A DNA stretch of 64,000 bases from Tigriopus japonicus (taxonomy: Eukaryota; Arthropoda; Copepoda; Harpacticoida; Harpacticidae). The first letter of the stretch is position 1; the number at the start of each line of letters is the position of its first letter. The DNA is taken from assembly GCA_010645155.1 (NCBI GenBank), contig CM021314.1:9384822-9448821 (forward strand), read 5' to 3'. The notes under the pieces were generated by a model, which had not been told where the DNA came from, ran no database searches, and saw only the letters and a program-made list of their open reading frames with translations. A program made the position numbers and the translations under genes. Positions 58,594-64,000 of the stretch are shown piece by piece.

Positions 58594-59084
58594 TAGGGAC
58601 GGGCAAAAAGTGTAAAAAAAAAATTGGTAACATAAACACATTTATTTGCCTTTTTGCACTTTTCGCCTTTATGTGCACGATTTTTTTTTACGAATTCGGC
58701 CTAAAATGAACAAATTGTTGAGAGTTTGCTATTTCTTCTTCGAAAATGTTTACTTTTGGACGATTTTTTTTTCAAATTTGAAAACTAAATCTGATTTTAC
58801 GGCTCCCAGCGCAGGCTATCATAGTATTGATTTCTACTACCTCAAACTCTAAATTTTGCTCTTCAAGATTGAAAAATAACAAGCAAATGACAAGAAAGTA
58901 TCTGACGCTTTTTGTTTGAGAAATTTCAGTTTTTTGCGAAATTTTTAAAAAAAATTGCGCTTTTTTGGTTTTTATTTGCGCTTTTGACCTTTTTCTGCAT
59001 TTTATTTTACGATTTTGGGCTGATTTTTGTGCAACTTTTGGTAACCAAAAGCGTCTTTTGATTTACACTTTTTGCCCGTCTCTA
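58594..59084. mobile_element. hAT-type MITE, copy 2
   Basis: 491 bp with ends TAGGGACGGGCA and TGCCCGTCTCTA (one mismatch) and flanking duplication GTAATTAC (58586-58593, 59085-59092). Its left end matches the reverse complement of the right end of copy 1 (TAGGGACGGGCAAAwAGTGT, then TTGGTAACATAAAC), so the two belong to one family in opposite orientation. No transposase. Confidence 0.9.
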
Positions 59085-59092
59085 GTAATTAC

Positions 59093-61434
59093 ATACGATG
59101 ATGCAACTACAAAAGTGTGTTTGAAATCAAGACACTTACCTTGTCATGGGACGTGTTTTGTCCCAAGCCCCATGCTTTAAGGACTTTATCAGTGTGAACA
59201 ATAACCATAATTGCCATTTTTATTGGTTGTGTGAACAGGGCGATCAAAAAGACGATTTTTTCCTTAGTTTTGCTGCAAATGAATGATTTGACTGGGTAAG
59301 TTAGGTCAGACAAAATCAGCTTGGGATTCTTGGGGCCAAACGGCTAGCGATATGTCTACCTTGATCTAGGGCCCTAGATTCTAATAGAACCTAATCTTAA
59401 TTTGATAAATCGTGCCAATCAAAATTTAGTTGTGTGAATTTGAGAACTAGTCATGTACAGTCCTTCGATAATTTATTAATCACTAGATATCATACAAACT
59501 TTAGTCAGGCTGATTTGGAAAGCGGGGCGGAATGCATTAAATTTATGAGGAAAATGTCGCCCTCACAACTGTTCATTTTGTGTTTTCTAACACCCTACAT
59601 AATGCAAAAGCTTATATTTGTGTTCTTCCTACCACTGATTTATTCAATGTATTGACAATGTACTTCAATTCAAATCCAAGGTATGGTCACCTAGTGATGT
59701 CTTTGGCATAGACCTCTATGGTCTTTGGTACTTTCAGGAAAGTGACCACTAACAATAAAAAAAAATGAACCAAAACCATTACTCAATTCCATATTTGATT
59801 CATCAATTGCATGGTTGACATTTGCTTGGTCATACATTTCAAATGTTGCCTCACTTTTGTCCGCTCAACAGTTGGCGACTGGAGACACATTTTCAGGCTT
59901 ACACTCCCTCTACAGAAGCTCTTGTAAAAGAAGAGAAGTCTCATTTTGTGTTCTCGTTTCTGATTGGTCGAGAGACGAGGAGGAAATTGAAGGAAGGAAA
60001 AAATCCAAAAATCCAAGATTAGCTGGAAGTCGTTTTTTCCATGGGCGGCAACATAGGTGACAAAATTTCCCTTGATATCCATGCAAGAACTCACATCTAA
60101 GCCATGATCTTGTGTGCTGAGTGCATTCTACCGAGAATGTAGGGACAGCCAGATAACAAGAATATAAAGATGATGACCAGCTTGTTTGGAGAACTCAAAT
60201 ATATTAATGTAAATTTTCGAACGAAACACGCGTCTTAGGAGATTAGGTTTCGCGATCCATAGAGTGGCGGGAAAAACAAGTGGAGATCGATAGGGGGAGC
60301 CACATGTTGGTAATGTCGTTCGAACTCAGGCGGGAAAGTGGGGTTTTATCTTTGCTGCACAGCCAAGGTAACTATAAAGCAGGTAGGCGCACTTGAAAAT
60401 GTAAACAAAAGGAGGACGTCAGTGATGACGTCTTTTGCGAGGCAGAAGAACGTGAGACAGTACATACATAACCTTCTAAAGAGGCAATATGATTTAATAA
60501 TTTCTTGATTACTGGTCTTGAAACCATGGCAATGGTCAAGTGTAGTGTGTACAATCGCAAGCAGATCAATACAGTAACCAAATTTGAATTTTCGTTCTTA
60601 CTGGATTCAAATGATGGATATAAGGAAAGGCCATCTTTCTGACTTATGAGTGTATTTCTTACAGTTTGTGAAGGTGTACGTTTGAAATCTGCACAAACAC
60701 CTAATTTGTTCTCTTTAAACCCCAAAAACCAACATAATATCTAAGAACCAATCTATCAATAGGTACTTAAAGTGCTCTTAATTATACAATGAAAGGAAAC
60801 TGTATTAATAGATATTTAGCAGAAACCACATTATCATTTCTTTAATCCTTCAAGTTGCACCAAATAACCAACTGGAATGCCACGACATATTTTAACATAC
60901 TTTGAATATTTTTGTTTTCTTTGACTTTTTGTACAAGAATGAAGTAAATAATATGCTTCAAACTTAGTTTATTAATTTTTGGATTGTTTGTTCCTAATTC
61001 TTAACATCAACTACATTCAAAGTTGCAATCAATGTTTCAAATAATCCAATTTTTGAAAGGAAAATTTCTTTCTTTTAGATTATCGTTTAAATATGCATAA
61101 ATCTTGGATTTTTTTTTCACGTTTATCATACAAGGGAGTATTCATGAAAAAATATTTCGTAACTAAACACTTGAAGTTTGTTTTAAGTTATAATGCACGT
61201 CAATCACAACGATAGAGAAACGAGAAATTCTCATACATTTTCTGTGATGTAGAAAAAAATGCTTGTTAAGTGGCTGGGCAAAAGCTCAAACATATAATAA
61301 ACATTTCATGGCCTGATTTGTTGCATTTTGAAATATAAATTTTGATAGTCTTTTATCTACTAAACATTTATTGACAAAATTTGCCATCTTAAAAAATATT
61401 TTCAATATGGACACTTGGTGGGACGTTTTTATTA
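59093..61434. other. Intergenic, no gene seen
   Basis: No exon-like frames. A partial CRE-like TGACGTC occurs near 60424-60430. AT-rich. Confidence 0.45.
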
Positions 61435-62009
61435 CGTGGGGTATCCAAACTTTAGGTAGACTGGGTTTGTAATTCGTTAAATTGCACCATTTTCAGATTG
61501 ATGGCAAATATCAAAATAAAGATTTAACTCTTCTGAGTACATGTTATTTCACATATTTTGTTGTCAGACAAATGTGTTCGAAGGTATAATTTTATTAGAC
61601 AAATTAAGTTGGGTGACCCCTGCACGCTTCCAAAAATGGACGTCAAAAGCGAGAAGCTCGTCAAAATCCAATATTTTGCAAAGTAAAGATGTTGCTCATA
61701 CTAATATTTCTATGTTTGGTGAACATTTGTCCAGAATAATGATAAATTTTGATTTGAGGCAGCTTAGCTTTGAAGGATACATCATTTTTTGTCATGTTGC
61801 TTGCTCTATTTTCTATGTATACAGGGGTCAAGCAACATACCTTGCCTAATTAAATCATCCCTTTGAGCAAGTTTGCCGAAGAACAAAATTTGTAAAAATA
61901 ACATCTGCTCACAAGAGATATATCTTCAATTCGATTTTTTCATAAATCCGGAAATGGTGCAATTTAACGAATTACTTGCCCCGTCTGCCTCTAGTCTGGA
62001 TATCCCTCG
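61435..62009. mobile_element. Probable mariner/Tc1-type MITE
   Basis: The left end reads CGTGGGGTATCCAAAC and the right end, reversed, reads CGAGGGATATCCAGAC. The inverted similarity continues inward for about 50 bp and is strongest over GTAATTCGTTAAATTGCACC. TA dinucleotides flank both ends (61433-61434 and 62010-62011), as for Tc1/mariner elements. It is 575 bp and has no transposase. Confidence 0.7.
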
Positions 62010-62011
62010 TA

Positions 62012-64000
62012 CAATATGTTTTAATCTCACAATCTAGGTAGATTCAGGGAAAAACAAAGAATTATGATTTTAAATTGCAATGCTGTTTTTGTACATCATA
62101 ATTCTTTTCCAATTCTCTGACATGGTGTTTTTTGAGCTTGAGAAATCGTTTATGTTATTATAAACTATTTATTATTTTATCGTTATTGTTATGGTTAATA
62201 TGTTTTGGGAAAATATTTTGCTTTTTTCTTTGTTTTTATTCTGGTGCGCGGCTTACTTCAGAATGGTTGCAAAAATATAGAGCATGAGAGTAATGGAGAT
62301 CTTTGCCACATGAAACACAAAAGTAATCATTTGTAGGGCTGAGATGGTAATCTCATTTGGAATATGTCATATGGCGATTAATGTCAAGGATTTTGTATTA
62401 GATTTGTTTGCTTTTGTCAGGATGTAATGGAAAGTCAAAAAACATTTACTTCTCCTAAAGTATGGGGGGATGGTCGGGATCCTATCAAATAATATGTGAG
62501 CTGAATTCCATTGAAGTCATTCTTCAATGGCAAAGGTGTAACTGATTGGAGTAACTGATTTTAACCTGATTTCTAGAGAGCACGTGGAGGTTTAAAAGTA
62601 TGTAATGGCGTTATTTACCGGTACGGAAAAAGGTAGACCGAGATATCATTACAGTTATCTTAAAAACCTTCGTTTGTAGCATCCCAGATATTTTAGGAAA
62701 TATTGTTGGTGATTCAAACCAGTATTGTTTAATCGTGTAGCATATGTTGTGCATATGCTACACAATGCATGCATATGTTAGCATGTTGTTTGTGCATAAC
62801 AGTCTTGTTATATATTAGAAGCTCTTGTAAAATGTGGTATTGCTTCTATCTGGAAACTATATTGAGACCCACTCTTGCTACGCAAAGACTTTCCCCAAAT
62901 GTAAAAGAACTAAAAGTTCACAATAAGAGTAGAAAAAAAAGTTATGTAAAGAAAATATTGCCGCCTTTGTCCAAAATATAACTCTCCCACTTAACAATTC
63001 TTGTTATCACTATTTTTAATTAGAATGTTTTGTAATGCAGGTGGTTAGATTAGAGGTTGGTGAGTAACCTAAAACTGAACAAGTTCAAATTTGTTAAATA
63101 AAGGTGAATTTATCCACAAATAACATGTTTTCTCAAAAGATGTGTCTAGGTTTACTAGCGTTCAGCGAGGCTTGACCCCTGCCGTTATCTCGCAGATGAC
63201 GTCACCCAGCCAGACAGCAGGACTGAACGAAGTGCGCTAACCTTCTGTATAGAGACGTGTAAAGGACTGACACGATTTTTGAGCCTTGTAGGCTCCTCAG
63301 GCTGCGCCACAATCGTTGCAAAAACTACCATGATCAAAGCTCCTCCAGTCTCTCCAAAATTTTGAACGCAAAATTACTCATTATGAACAGAAATTATTCA
63401 ATGTTTTTGGTTTCTACGGCTTGCATCCAAAACTCAATTCGGATTAGCATGGTCGAGTAACTGACCACCAAAAAGGCCGAGCATTGCAATATCTTACATG
63501 GCGCTGAAGGGAAGTCACCACCTCAAAAACTGGCAACACTGAAACCAGGTGGCGTTCTAGTGCCGATTTGAGGAACTGTCCACCTCTCTATAGGTACCTT
63601 GGTCTAATCAGAGAAGACAGACCTTTGCGCCTCTTTTACATTAAGGCTTTAGTGTCATGAAAGAAAGGGGGAGATGTACAGAGACAGTACAGACACAATT
63701 GGGTAGTAGTAGATGATGAAATTCTCAGTTATTGGAGTAGCAAGGGTGGGTCAGATTGAACTGTTCCATCGTCAGTTTCAGTCGTTAGTGGAATTGGGCA
63801 GGAAGCCGGACGCAGGTGCGTGCCCTCCAATATTCCAAAGGGGTGTCATCCAAGGACAATAAGGTGTTGTTAAGCCCTTGACGTGGAAGGACAACCAACA
63901 AGTGAATGGGAATTTGGTGTGGGGGTGGGGGCAAATCAGTAGATTTGAGGGCGGATTGGGCGGAGTTGGGAAGCCAGAGGTGAAGGGCGTTGAGGGAGAT
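62012..64000. other. Right end: no gene supported
   Basis: No convincing exon. From about 63120 the sequence becomes richer in GC, with a perfect CRE palindrome TGACGTCA at 63197-63204. This could be a promoter of a gene beyond the window, but there is no coding evidence. G-rich tracts (GGGGGTGGGGG) occur near 63920. Confidence 0.4.

Noticed and set aside
1..64000. CRISPR arrays, operons, rRNA or tRNA genes
   Set aside because: No regularly spaced repeats, bacterial gene layout, or rRNA/tRNA structure was recognised by eye; a covariance-model scan was not possible.

Overview
This is animal nuclear DNA. Genes are split by very short GT-AG introns (mostly 55-150 bp). Several proteins are metazoan (ORC4, a reprolysin-type metalloprotease, XK-related membrane protein, THAP and ZAD-like zinc fingers), and there are relics of hAT, Ty3/gypsy, LINE-type and probable mariner elements. 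The ZAD-like finger and compact introns point to an arthropod. I infer a small crustacean such as a copepod, but the sequence alone does not prove that.

Layout. 1-23 kb is sparse. It holds three well-supported exons of one minus-strand gene (14555-14950, 4443-4664, 3574-3669); the last two appear to encode part of a PH domain. A frame-broken pseudogene lies at 23.1-23.5 kb. 23.8-27.8 kb carries a secreted M12B metalloprotease with two LNR modules and a two-ORF locus that starts with a ZAD-like domain. 29.8-38.3 kb has three intronless genes for disordered proteins, a foldback hAT-like element, and CTCF-like motifs. 38.5-44 kb has a secreted plant-type heme peroxidase (plus strand) meeting ORC4 (minus strand) tail to tail; the long ORC4 intron holds a 1.2 kb element with terminal inverted repeats. 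45-50 kb is a five-exon THAP gene whose 3.9 kb intron contains a decayed LINE reverse transcriptase. 50-54 kb is an unusual minus-strand membrane protein of about 1160 residues: XK-related start, two Cys/His modules, 18-residue helical repeats, a second membrane block and a 9-residue tandem repeat tail. 54.1-57.4 kb is an internally deleted Ty3/gypsy element with short LTRs and a 5-bp target duplication, invaded by a hAT-type MITE. A sister MITE lies at 58.6-59.1 kb with the same 8-bp target duplication. A probable mariner-type MITE lies at 61.4-62.0 kb.

The genes do not form one pathway. The most notable points are the XK-related/BIR-like protein, the GTAATTAC target preference of the MITE family, ORC4 with a Walker B glutamate changed to glutamine, and the reprolysin-LNR protease. 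Exon joins were read by eye from splice sites and reading phase; no RNA evidence was available.
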